Below are positions 16,189 to 23,855 of a DNA stretch of 64,000 nt, piece by piece. The stretch's first letter is position 1, and the number at the start of each line of letters is the position of its first letter. The position numbers and the translations under genes were made by a program. Below the pieces are notes generated by a model, which made no database searches, was not told where the DNA came from, and saw only the letters and a list, made by a program, of their open reading frames with translations. Origin of the DNA: Haloplanus ruber. GTDB taxonomy: Archaea; Halobacteriota; Halobacteria; Halobacteriales; Haloferacaceae. The stretch is from positions 372,001 through 436,000 of the forward strand of contig NZ_JANHDK010000001.1 of NCBI RefSeq assembly GCF_024494725.1, written 5' to 3'.

Positions 16189-17361
16189 ATGCTCGAGGGG
16201 ACCAACGTCGCGCTCGGGGTGACGGGAAGCATCGCGGCGGTAAAGACGGTCGAACTCGCCCACGAACTCCGCCGCCACGGCGCGAGCGTCAGGGCCGTGA
16301 CGAGCGACGCCGCCCGCGGGATTATCCACCCCTGGGCGATCCAGTTCGCCACCGACGCGCCGCCGGTGACGGAACTGACCGGTGCGGTCGAACACGTCGA
16401 ACTCTGCGGACGCGAGGGGTGGGCCGACGTCCTGTTGATCGCCCCGGCCACCGCTGACACCGTCGGGAAGGTGGCTGCGGCAGTCGACGACACACCCGTG
16501 ACGACGTGTGCGACGACGGCCCTCGGCGCGGGGCTACCGGTCGTCGTCGCGCCCGCTATGCACGAACCGATGTACGACCACCCGGGGGTGCTCGACGCCA
16601 TCGACCGCGTCGCGTCGTGGGGCGTCGACTTCGTCGACCCCCGGATCGAGGAGGGGAAGGCAAAAATCGCGAGTGAGGACGCCATCGTCACCGCCGTCGC
16701 GCGGGCGACGACGCCCGATCCGCTCGCGGGCCGACACGTCGTCGTCACGAGCGGGGCGACCACGGAGTCGGTCGATCCAGTCCGGACGCTCTCGAACCGC
16801 GCTTCCGGGCGCACCGGGCGAGCGGTCGCCCGCGCCTGTCACGTCAGCGGTGCCGACGTGACGCTCGTCCACGACGGTCCCGATGTCCCCTACGCCGACG
16901 TGCGCGCCGTCGAGAGCGCGGCGTCGATGATCGACGCCGTCGCCGCGGCGGTGGCGGGCGACGGCGACGGTAAGCCGGCCGACGCCCTCGTCTCGGCTGC
17001 CGCCATCTCCGATTTCACGGTCGCGCGCGCGGCGGACAAGATCCGCTCGGGCGAGGCCATCACCCTCGAACTGGAGCCGACGCCGAAACTCCTCGATACG
17101 GTGCGTGCAGACCACCCCGACCTTCCGATGGTAGGGTTCAAAGCCGAAACCAGCGGCGACGACGCGGCGATGATCGAGCGCGCGCGCACCCTCCGCGACC
17201 GGGTCGATCTGGCCTTCGTCGTCGCCAACGACGCGTCGGTGATGGGCGACGACGACACACGAGTGCTGGTGGTCGACGGGGACGAGGTGGACCGGTTCAG
17301 GGGGTCGAAAACCGGGCTAGGGCGCCGGATCGCCGACCGCCTCGCTACAGTCATCGACTGA
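16189..17361 (+). CDS. coaBC: Bifunctional phosphopantothenoylcysteine decarboxylase/phosphopantothenate-cysteine ligase
   Basis: Two consecutive steps of coenzyme A synthesis in one 390-residue protein. The N-terminal flavoprotein (CoaC) half starts with LGVTGSIAAVKTVEL and contains PAMHEPMYDHP (the PAMN-like flavin motif, here with His in place of Asn); the C-terminal ligase (CoaB) half contains VTSGATTESVDPVRTLSNRASG, AAISDF and VGFKAET motifs. Length matches the family. Chosen start is MLEGTNVALGVTG, which fits both the family and the TATA-like box. Single-gene unit between the divergent tct operon and the Mrp operon. Confidence 0.92.
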   Translation: MLEGTNVALGVTGSIAAVKTVELAHELRRHGASVRAVTSDAARGIIHPWAIQFATDAPPVTELTGAVEHVELCGREGWADVLLIAPATADTVGKVAAAVDDTPVTTCATTALGAGLPVVVAPAMHEPMYDHPGVLDAIDRVASWGVDFVDPRIEEGKAKIASEDAIVTAVARATTPDPLAGRHVVVTSGATTESVDPVRTLSNRASGRTGRAVARACHVSGADVTLVHDGPDVPYADVRAVESAASMIDAVAAAVAGDGDGKPADALVSAAAISDFTVARAADKIRSGEAITLELEPTPKLLDTVRADHPDLPMVGFKAETSGDDAAMIERARTLRDRVDLAFVVANDASVMGDDDTRVLVVDGDEVDRFRGSKTGLGRRIADRLATVID

Positions 17362-17481
17362 CGGCGGCACTGTGACGTTCGGCGGCCGTATAGCAATAGT
17401 TATGAAACCGGAAGCGAAGGCTAACCATGATACGAATGCACGGGAGAGCCACCGCTCGGGTCGCCGGAGGTCGACCCCCAG

Positions 17482-18555
17482 ATGGCGGCTGAGGGCGAAC
17501 AAGACGTGCTCGTCCCGGTTGGTGAGTCCGAGACACTGCGGCGGTCAGTGACGTACGCGGTCGAACGCGCCCACGAGTCCGCCACCGAGACGGGAACGCT
17601 GGTCACGGTTCACTTCGTCTTGCCGGCGCGCTGGCGCACCGTCCAGGCCGACCCCGCGGACGTCGAGGCCGCCACGTCGCTACTCGACCGGGTCCTCGCT
17701 TGGGCGCGAGAGGATATCGACGAACTCACCGCCGAGGACGCCCCCCAGACTGTCGTCTTCGAGTCGGCGACTGTCGGGACGAACGAGTACGTCTTCAGTC
17801 CCGGCGACTTCGCCGACGTGATTGCGGGGTACGCCGCGACAAACGGCGTCCGACGGATCGTCGTCGATCCGTCCTTTCGCCCCGGTGGGAGCGCCCCGAT
17901 CCTGCGCTCCTTCGAGACGGAACTCGCCGACCGGGGGTTCGACGTGCTGGAGGCACCGGTCACCCGCCGGACGCGCCGGAGCCTCCCGTTTACCGACATC
18001 GGTCTCCCCGAATTTTTCGTCGTCTTCTCCGCCTCGTTTCTGTTCTATCTAGCGCTCGGCGGGTGGCACGTCACCGATCCGTACGAACTCCTTACCGGAG
18101 TCGCGACGGCTGGGGTCGTGACGGTCACACTCGCCAGCGTGGCGCTCAAAGGTGACGTGCCAAACCTGCGAGTCGTCGGCTACACGGTTGGCCGGCTGGC
18201 GGCGTACACACCGATCCTACTCTGGGAAATTGCAAAGGCAAACGTCTCTCTCGCGTACGTGGTGTTGCACCCCCGCCTCCCGATCGATCCGCGGATGGTC
18301 GAGTTCGACGCCGCGGTGTGGGGTGATCTCCCCGTCACCACACTCGCCAACTCGATTACGCTGACTCCGGGGACGGTAACCGTCGACGTGAGCCGCCGAC
18401 ATTTCCTCGTCCACGCGCTGATCCCCGACGCCGAGACGGACCTTCTCGGGGGAAAACTCGAACGCCTCGTTCGCTTTGTCTTCTATGGCCGCGAGTCCGC
18501 GCGCATCGCCTCGCCGCGTGAACGACTCGACGATCAGCAGGAGGGGGACTCGTGA
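17482..18555 (+). CDS. mnhE: Cation/proton antiporter subunit E with N-terminal USP-like domain
   Basis: 357 residues, about twice the length of ordinary MnhE/MrpE (about 160). Residues about 1-163 look like a universal stress protein-type domain (DVLVPVGESETLRRSVTYAV opening and hydrophobic strands), although the classic G2xG9xGS nucleotide motif is not obvious. Residues about 170-340 are the MnhE domain: hydrophobic helices followed by NSITLTPGTVTVDV, a strong MnhE signature. GGAGG at 17466-17470 lies 11 bases before the ATG. First gene of a nine-gene Mrp-type operon in which neighbours overlap or abut. The fusion suggests ligand or stress control of the antiporter, which is inference. Confidence 0.88.
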   Translation: MAAEGEQDVLVPVGESETLRRSVTYAVERAHESATETGTLVTVHFVLPARWRTVQADPADVEAATSLLDRVLAWAREDIDELTAEDAPQTVVFESATVGTNEYVFSPGDFADVIAGYAATNGVRRIVVDPSFRPGGSAPILRSFETELADRGFDVLEAPVTRRTRRSLPFTDIGLPEFFVVFSASFLFYLALGGWHVTDPYELLTGVATAGVVTVTLASVALKGDVPNLRVVGYTVGRLAAYTPILLWEIAKANVSLAYVVLHPRLPIDPRMVEFDAAVWGDLPVTTLANSITLTPGTVTVDVSRRHFLVHALIPDAETDLLGGKLERLVRFVFYGRESARIASPRERLDDQQEGDS

Positions 18556-18875
18556 CGTCCGTCCTCCTCGCGGCCTCGGGTGGTCCCGAGGTAACCGTCT
18601 CCGAGACGTTCTCGCTGATCCTCCTCGCCGCGGCCGCGGCCTTCACGCTGTTTGCGGTCGTCCTCCTCTACCGGGTCGTCCAGGGGCCGACCACTCAGGA
18701 CCGCATCGTCGCCATCAACGTCGTCGGGACGAACACCGTCATCGTCATCGCGCTGGTGAGCGTCGCCCTCGGCGAGTACGGCTACCTCGACGTGGCCCTG
18801 GTGTATGGCCTGCTCAACTTCGTCATGAGCATCGCCGTCTCGAAGATCACCGTCGAGTGGGGTGGTGTCCTGTGA
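18552..18875 (+). CDS. mnhF: Cation/proton antiporter subunit F
   Basis: 107 residues with three hydrophobic helices, the MnhF/MrpF layout. The segment RVVQGPTTQDRIVAINVVGT is the recognisable family core (usually GPtx.DRvvalD). GTG start overlapping the mnhE stop by 4 bases, so translation is coupled. Membrane subunit of the hetero-oligomeric Mrp antiporter; its precise role within the complex is not settled in the family. Confidence 0.88.
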   Translation: MTSVLLAASGGPEVTVSETFSLILLAAAAAFTLFAVVLLYRVVQGPTTQDRIVAINVVGTNTVIVIALVSVALGEYGYLDVALVYGLLNFVMSIAVSKITVEWGGVL

Positions 18876-19204
18876 CGCCGATAGAGATTCTGGCGACCGT
18901 CTTCGTGGTCGTCGGCACCTTCTTCGGTTTCGTCGCCACTGTCGGGATCGTTCGCCTGCCCGGGCTTTACGCCCGCCTGCACGCGGCGTCGAAAAGCGAC
19001 ACGCTGGGCTCGGTCCTGTCGCTGGCCGGGATCGCCCTCGTCCTCGGGGTGACCACCGAGTCGCTGAAGCTCGTCTTCCTGCTCGTGTTCCTGTTCGTGA
19101 CGAGTCCGACGGCCGCCCACGCCATCGCCCGCGCCGCCAAGGAGGAAGGGATCGAACCAATCGGCGAGGACGCCCGACTCGGCGACGAGGAGGGTGAGCC
19201 ATGA
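18872..19204 (+). CDS. mnhG: Cation/proton antiporter subunit G
   Basis: 110 residues, three hydrophobic helices and an acidic C-terminal tail. The core GIVRLPGLYARLHAASKSDTLG is the MnhG signature (RLPDxYtRlHAatKa.TLG). GTG start at 18872 overlaps the mnhF stop; the open frame is continuous further upstream but the overlap and the family N-terminus fix the start. Part of the Mrp operon. Confidence 0.9.
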   Translation: MTPIEILATVFVVVGTFFGFVATVGIVRLPGLYARLHAASKSDTLGSVLSLAGIALVLGVTTESLKLVFLLVFLFVTSPTAAHAIARAAKEEGIEPIGEDARLGDEEGEP

Positions 19205-19737
19205 GTCTCTCGGTCCCGGTCGCGGTCGTCCTCCTGTTCATGCTGGGGAGCGCGCTCGCGGCCGCCGTGATCCGCGACGTGGTCGGCAGCATCGTCGCAT
19301 TCGCGGGATACAGCTTCGGTGTCGCCGTCCTCTGGGCGCTTCTCCGGGCGCCGGACGTGGCGCTCACGGAGGCGGCCGTCGGCGCCGGTATCACGACGGT
19401 CCTGTTTTTGCTCACTCTTGCCCGGACGACGGTCACCCGTTCCGACCGCTTCGAGGGGATCAGCCTCCGTTCGGGGCTGGCCGTCGTCGCCATCGTCGTC
19501 ACCGTCGGCGCGACGGTGCCGGCGCTCCCGGCGGTCGGTGACCCGTCGGCGCCCATCCTCGCGGGGGACGTAAGTCAGTATTACCTCACCAACGCCTACG
19601 ACCAGACCGGCGTGACGAACGTCGTCACGGCCGTACTCGTCGGCTACCGCGGGTTCGACACTCTCGGCGAGGTGGCCGTCGTCTTCGCGGCCGGCATCGC
19701 CATGTTGCTCGTCCTGCGACGGGAGGCGTTCGTATGA
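19201..19737 (+). CDS. DUF4040 (MnhA C-terminal/MbhD-like) antiporter subunit
   Basis: 178 residues, about five hydrophobic helices. The first half (FAGYSFGVAVLWALLRAPDVALTEAAVGAG) is the DUF4040 domain that in bacteria sits at the C-terminus of MrpA and in hydrogenase-like complexes is MbhD. The second half, with YLTNAYDQTGVTNVVTAVLVGYRGFDTLGE, matches the MbhE/MnhB N-terminal type region, including the conserved RGFDTLGE. Here it is a stand-alone gene, as in other archaeal Mrp operons. ATGA overlap with mnhG. Confidence 0.85.
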   Translation: MSLSVPVAVVLLFMLGSALAAAVIRDVVGSIVAFAGYSFGVAVLWALLRAPDVALTEAAVGAGITTVLFLLTLARTTVTRSDRFEGISLRSGLAVVAIVVTVGATVPALPAVGDPSAPILAGDVSQYYLTNAYDQTGVTNVVTAVLVGYRGFDTLGEVAVVFAAGIAMLLVLRREAFV

Positions 19738-20324
19738 GCGACCGCGACTCACCCACCGATGCGACGGCCGACTCCGGCCGACCCGACGGTGCGGACGAGA
19801 GTCAGCCCGACGCCGTCGACGGCGAGGGGTCCGTCTCCCGCCCCGCCGACGAGCGTCCGCCTTACGTCGAGAGTACGATCATCATGACGACCGTCCGGGT
19901 GATCGCTCCATTCGTCCTCACCCTCGGTCTCTTCGTGATGTTCCACGGAGCGAGCTCCGCGGGCGGTGGGTTCCAGGGCGGGGTCATCGCCGCGACAACT
20001 GTCGTCATGCTCGGCTTCGCGTTTGGTATCGAACCCATCGCCTCACGCCTGCGAAACGAGCACCTCGCACTCCTCGTCCTCTCGGGGGTCGGAACCTTCC
20101 TCGTCGTCGGCTTGGGTGGGTATCTCGTCGGCGACAACTTCCTCCAGGTTTCCGAATACGAGACGCTATTCCATCATGGAAGCAAATACAGCATCGAACT
20201 CGTCGAAGTCGGCATCGGCGTCGTGGTGTCGGGTGTCATCACCAGCCTCTTTTTCCTCCTGGGGACGGGCATCGACGCCGCCGACGCCGCCGATCCCGAC
20301 ACTGACTCGGAGGAGGATCGGTAG
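19734..20324 (+). CDS. mnhB: Cation/proton antiporter subunit B (MnhB domain)
   Basis: 196 residues: a polar acidic N-terminal extension of about 45 residues, then four hydrophobic helices. Signature: LTLGLFVMFHGASSAGGGFQGGVIAA, matching the MnhB motif (HGh.sPGGGFqgG), with the usual Pro replaced by Ala. Overlaps the DUF4040 gene by 4 bases and abuts mnhC directly (TAG then ATG). Membrane subunit of the Mrp complex. Confidence 0.9.
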   Translation: MSDRDSPTDATADSGRPDGADESQPDAVDGEGSVSRPADERPPYVESTIIMTTVRVIAPFVLTLGLFVMFHGASSAGGGFQGGVIAATTVVMLGFAFGIEPIASRLRNEHLALLVLSGVGTFLVVGLGGYLVGDNFLQVSEYETLFHHGSKYSIELVEVGIGVVVSGVITSLFFLLGTGIDAADAADPDTDSEEDR

Positions 20325-20690
20325 ATGATCGAACTCCTCACGACGAAGTACACGTACCTCGTCGTGGTGGCGCTGCTCGGTATCGGCGCGTACGTCATGA
20401 TCGAGAGCGACAACTTCGTGAAGAAGATCATCGGGATGAACGTCTTTCAGACCGGCATCTTCGTGTTCTTCATCTCGTCGGCCTTCCACACGGCGGGTCG
20501 GTCGCCGGTGGTCCAGAGCGGCGGCGGTGGCGGCCCCTTCGTCTCGCCGCTCCCGCAGGTGCTCATCCTGACCGCCATCGTCGTCGGCGTGAGCCTGACT
20601 GCCGTCGCGCTCGGTCTCGTCGTCCGCATCTACGAGCGCTACGGGACGATCAACGAGCGCACGCTCGAGGAGGTGCGGGCCGATGAGTGA
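20325..20690 (+). CDS. mnhC: Cation/proton antiporter subunit C (NuoK-like)
   Basis: 121 residues, three helices, homologous to NuoK of complex I and MnhC of Mrp antiporters. Seen: KKIIGMNVFQTGIFVFFISSA (family N...l..a.nL..v), and the second half with PLPQVLILTAIVVGVSLTAVAL (family P.pqALvLTaIVIg.a.ta..l), a strong match. Gene order B-C-D is standard. Confidence 0.92.
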   Translation: MIELLTTKYTYLVVVALLGIGAYVMIESDNFVKKIIGMNVFQTGIFVFFISSAFHTAGRSPVVQSGGGGGPFVSPLPQVLILTAIVVGVSLTAVALGLVVRIYERYGTINERTLEEVRADE

Positions 20691-22209
20691 CACCCTCCTT
20701 CCGCTCCTCGTCGCCCTCCCGTTGCTCGGGGCGGTGCTCGCCGTCGCGGCTGGCCTGGCCTCCGAACGGGCCGCGGCGGCTGTCACGACGCTCGTCCTCG
20801 CCGCACAGACGGGGCTGGCGGGCTGGCTTGGCTCCCAGGCCGTCCTCGACGGCCCGCTTTCGGTCGGCGTCGGCGGCTTCGTCGCCCCCTACGGCATCGA
20901 ACTCGTCGTCGACGGCCTGTCGGCCGCGGTGCTCGTCCTCGTCGCCGTCGTCTCGCTCGCGGTTCTCGCGTTCGCCACGGAGGACGCCCCCGGCGGGACG
21001 GCCTTCTACGCCCAGTATCTCCTCCTCGTGACCGGTCTCTCGGGGATGGCCGTCACCGGCGACGTGTTCAACCTCTATGTCTTCCTCGAAATCACGGGGC
21101 TGGCGACCTACGCGCTGGTGGCGAGCGCCGGGACCGGCCGCTCGGCCGTGTCGGCGCTCAAATATCTCCTCTTCGGCACCGTGGCCGCCTCACTGTACCT
21201 GCTCGGGGTCGGCTACGCGCTGATGGCGACGGGGACGCTCAACATGGCCGACCTCGCGACGGAACTGGCGGCCGCCGGCTACGACTCACCGCTCGTGCTC
21301 GCCTCGTTCGGGTTCATCGTCGTCGGTCTCGCCACCAAGACGGCGCTGTTCCCGCTTCATACCTGGCAGCCCGACGCCTACGCCGACGCTCCGGACAGCG
21401 TGAGCGCGCTCATCGCCGCGCTCGTCTCGACGGTGGCGGCCTACGCGCTTCTTCGGCTGATCTACACCGTCTACACGCCGGCCTTCTTCGAGGCCGTCCC
21501 AGTCGCTCGCGACGCTCTGGTCGCCTTCGCGGCCGTCAGTATCGTCGTCGGGAGCGTCCTGGCAGTCACCCAATCGGAGATCAAGCGGATGCTCGCCTAC
21601 TCCTCGGTGTCACAGTACGGCTTGGTGGTCGTCGGCCTCGCCATCGGCACCCCGGCGGCGGTTTTCGGCGCCGTCGTCCACCTGCTCGGCCACGCGATCA
21701 TGAAGGGTGGCCTGTTCGTCGCCGCCGGCGCCGTCGCCGACCTGACCGGCGCCCGAACCGTCGACGAGTACGCCGGCCTCGCTGACCGGTTCCCCGTCCT
21801 CGGCGGGGCGAGTGCCGTCCTCATGCTCGCGATGGTCGGTGTCCCGCCGGCCGTCGGGTTCGCGGGCAAGTGGTACATCGCGCTCGGTGCCGTTCGCGCA
21901 GGCTCTTGGCCCGTCGCCGTCGTCATCTTCGCGTCGACCCTCCTGACGCTGGCGTACTTCGCGCTCCTGGTCGAACGGATGTTCGTCGCGCCGGCCTCCG
22001 AGAGCGTCCTCGCCGCGACCGACGGGGGACGTGACGGCGACGACGACACCGACGCCCTCGGCCCCTCGCCGCCGTCGGCCTCCCGCCCCAGCCGCCGGGC
22101 GCTCGCGCTCGTCGTCGGCGCCGCCGTCGTCGCCATCGTCCTCGGCGTCGTCGTCACCGACCTCGGGACCGCGCTGGAACCGACCATCGATACGCTCCTC
22201 TCGCCATGA
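20683..22209 (+). CDS. mnhD: Antiporter-type proton/cation channel subunit (MnhD/NuoN-like)
   Basis: 508-residue polytopic protein of the ND2/ND4/ND5 antiporter superfamily, about 14 helices. Seen: GDVFNLYVFLEI with the conserved Glu of helix 5, the FPLHTWQPDAYADAPDSVSALIAALVSTVAAYAL segment with the proton-channel Lys/His region, and HAIMKGGLF with the conserved Lys. These are the charged residues used for ion translocation in complex I antiporter subunits. A polar linker at about 445-470 precedes the last helix. Overlaps mnhC by 8 bases. Confidence 0.92.
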   Translation: MSDTLLPLLVALPLLGAVLAVAAGLASERAAAAVTTLVLAAQTGLAGWLGSQAVLDGPLSVGVGGFVAPYGIELVVDGLSAAVLVLVAVVSLAVLAFATEDAPGGTAFYAQYLLLVTGLSGMAVTGDVFNLYVFLEITGLATYALVASAGTGRSAVSALKYLLFGTVAASLYLLGVGYALMATGTLNMADLATELAAAGYDSPLVLASFGFIVVGLATKTALFPLHTWQPDAYADAPDSVSALIAALVSTVAAYALLRLIYTVYTPAFFEAVPVARDALVAFAAVSIVVGSVLAVTQSEIKRMLAYSSVSQYGLVVVGLAIGTPAAVFGAVVHLLGHAIMKGGLFVAAGAVADLTGARTVDEYAGLADRFPVLGGASAVLMLAMVGVPPAVGFAGKWYIALGAVRAGSWPVAVVIFASTLLTLAYFALLVERMFVAPASESVLAATDGGRDGDDDTDALGPSPPSASRPSRRALALVVGAAVVAIVLGVVVTDLGTALEPTIDTLLSP

Positions 22210-23855
22210 CCGACATCGCCTCACTCAGACCGGCTCTGGCCGTCGCCGTCGCGGCGGCCGCCGTAGTACCGATCCTCGTGTCCGCCCGCCGACCGAACCT
22301 CCGCGAGGGGTGGACCGTCCTCGCGGCCGTCGGATCGTTCGCCCTCGTCGCCAGCATGCTCCCTGGCGCCCTCGACGGAACGGTCTACGTGGCCGACTTC
22401 GGGCCGCTCGTCGCCGGCGTGGAGTTCTCCCTGCGGGCCGACCCGCTGGGACTGCTCTTTGCCACCGTCGCCAGCCTGCTCTGGCTAGTGACCAGTTTCT
22501 ACAGCGTCGGCTACATGCGTGGCCTGGACGAGGACGATCAGACCCGTTACTTCGCGGCCTTCGCCGCGAGCGTCGCGGCCGCCCTCGGTGTCGCCTTCGC
22601 CGCCAACCTCGTCACCGTCTTTGTCTTCTATGAACTCCTGACCGTCGCGACGTACCCGCTGGTCACCCACGACGAGACGCCCGAGGCACGGGCCGCCGGT
22701 CGAAAGTATCTCGCGTACACCTTCGGCGGCGGCGTGGCCGTCCTCGCGGGGACCGTTCTGGTCGCGACGATGGCGGACACCACGGCCTTCACCGCCGGCG
22801 GCATCGGCGCGCTCGCGAACGCCGACCCCGTTCTCGCACGGGTCGCGTTCGTCCTGTTGATCGGTGGCTTCGGCGTCAAGGCGGCACTCATGCCGCTACA
22901 CTCGTGGCTCCCGGACGCGATGGTGGCGCCGACCCCCGTCTCGGGGCTGCTCCATGCCGTCGCCGTCGTCAAAAGCGGCGTCTTCGGCATCGCGCGGGTC
23001 GTCCTCGACGTCTACGGTGTCGACCTCACCAGTGCGCTGGGCGTGGGTCTCCCGCTGGCTATCGTCGCCGCCGCAACGCTCCTGATCGCGAGCGTCATCG
23101 CACTTCGTCAGGACAACCTCAAGCGCAGGCTGGCGTTCTCGACGGTGAGCCAGCTCTCGTACATCGTCCTCGGTATCGCGGTCCTCCACCCGACGTCCAT
23201 CGTGGGTGGGCTCATGCATATCCCCGCTCACGCCTTCATGAAACTCACCCTCTTCTTTACCGCCGGCGCCATCCACGTCGAGACCCACACCGACGACATC
23301 AGCGAGATGGCTGGCATCGGCAAGCGGATGCCACTGACGATGCTGGCCTTCGGCGTCGCCGCCGCGGGCATGGCGGGTATCCCGCTCGTCGCCGGCTTCG
23401 TCAGCAAGTGGTATCTCCTCTTGGGGAGCGTGGGCGCGGGACAGACCGTCTTCGCCGTTGCTCTCCTGCTCTCGGGCGTGCTCAACATCGCCTACTTCTG
23501 GCCTGTCTTCTACCAGGCCTTCTTCGAGAGCGCGGACGACCACGACGCTAAGCCGCTCGTCGAGTTCTCGCTCGGCGGCGAGTCGCGGTCGCTCCTCCCC
23601 GCGGAGTCGGAACCTGACCCGGGGACCGTGACCGACGGTGGGCACGAAGACGAGGACGACCACCACCACGGTGGGCCGCCCGCCGGCGGCTGGGAGCACC
23701 GCGGCTGGCGCGGCGGTGAAAGCACGTGGTTCATGCTCGGTCCCATCCTCGCGGCGATGACGGGCGCCGTCGTCCTCGGGGTGATCCCGGGGACCGCCGT
23801 CTTCCTCCGACTGGTGAAGGTCATCGTGACCGCGGCGACGGGGGTGGCGGTCTGA
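22206..23855 (+). CDS. Antiporter-type subunit (NuoL/M-like), second of three
   Basis: 549 residues, same superfamily as the preceding gene. Seen: VTVFVFYELLTVATYPLVTH with the helix-5 Glu, MPLHSWLPDAMVAPTPVSGLLHAVAVVKSGVF with Lys and His channel residues, and HIPAHAFMKLTLFF with the conserved Lys. An acidic His-rich loop (several Asp/Glu followed by three consecutive His) at about 477-495 precedes the last helix. Overlaps the previous gene by 4 bases. It could correspond to the antiporter part of MnhA, with the MnhA C-terminal part split off as the DUF4040 gene. Confidence 0.9.
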   Translation: MTDIASLRPALAVAVAAAAVVPILVSARRPNLREGWTVLAAVGSFALVASMLPGALDGTVYVADFGPLVAGVEFSLRADPLGLLFATVASLLWLVTSFYSVGYMRGLDEDDQTRYFAAFAASVAAALGVAFAANLVTVFVFYELLTVATYPLVTHDETPEARAAGRKYLAYTFGGGVAVLAGTVLVATMADTTAFTAGGIGALANADPVLARVAFVLLIGGFGVKAALMPLHSWLPDAMVAPTPVSGLLHAVAVVKSGVFGIARVVLDVYGVDLTSALGVGLPLAIVAAATLLIASVIALRQDNLKRRLAFSTVSQLSYIVLGIAVLHPTSIVGGLMHIPAHAFMKLTLFFTAGAIHVETHTDDISEMAGIGKRMPLTMLAFGVAAAGMAGIPLVAGFVSKWYLLLGSVGAGQTVFAVALLLSGVLNIAYFWPVFYQAFFESADDHDAKPLVEFSLGGESRSLLPAESEPDPGTVTDGGHEDEDDHHHGGPPAGGWEHRGWRGGESTWFMLGPILAAMTGAVVLGVIPGTAVFLRLVKVIVTAATGVAV

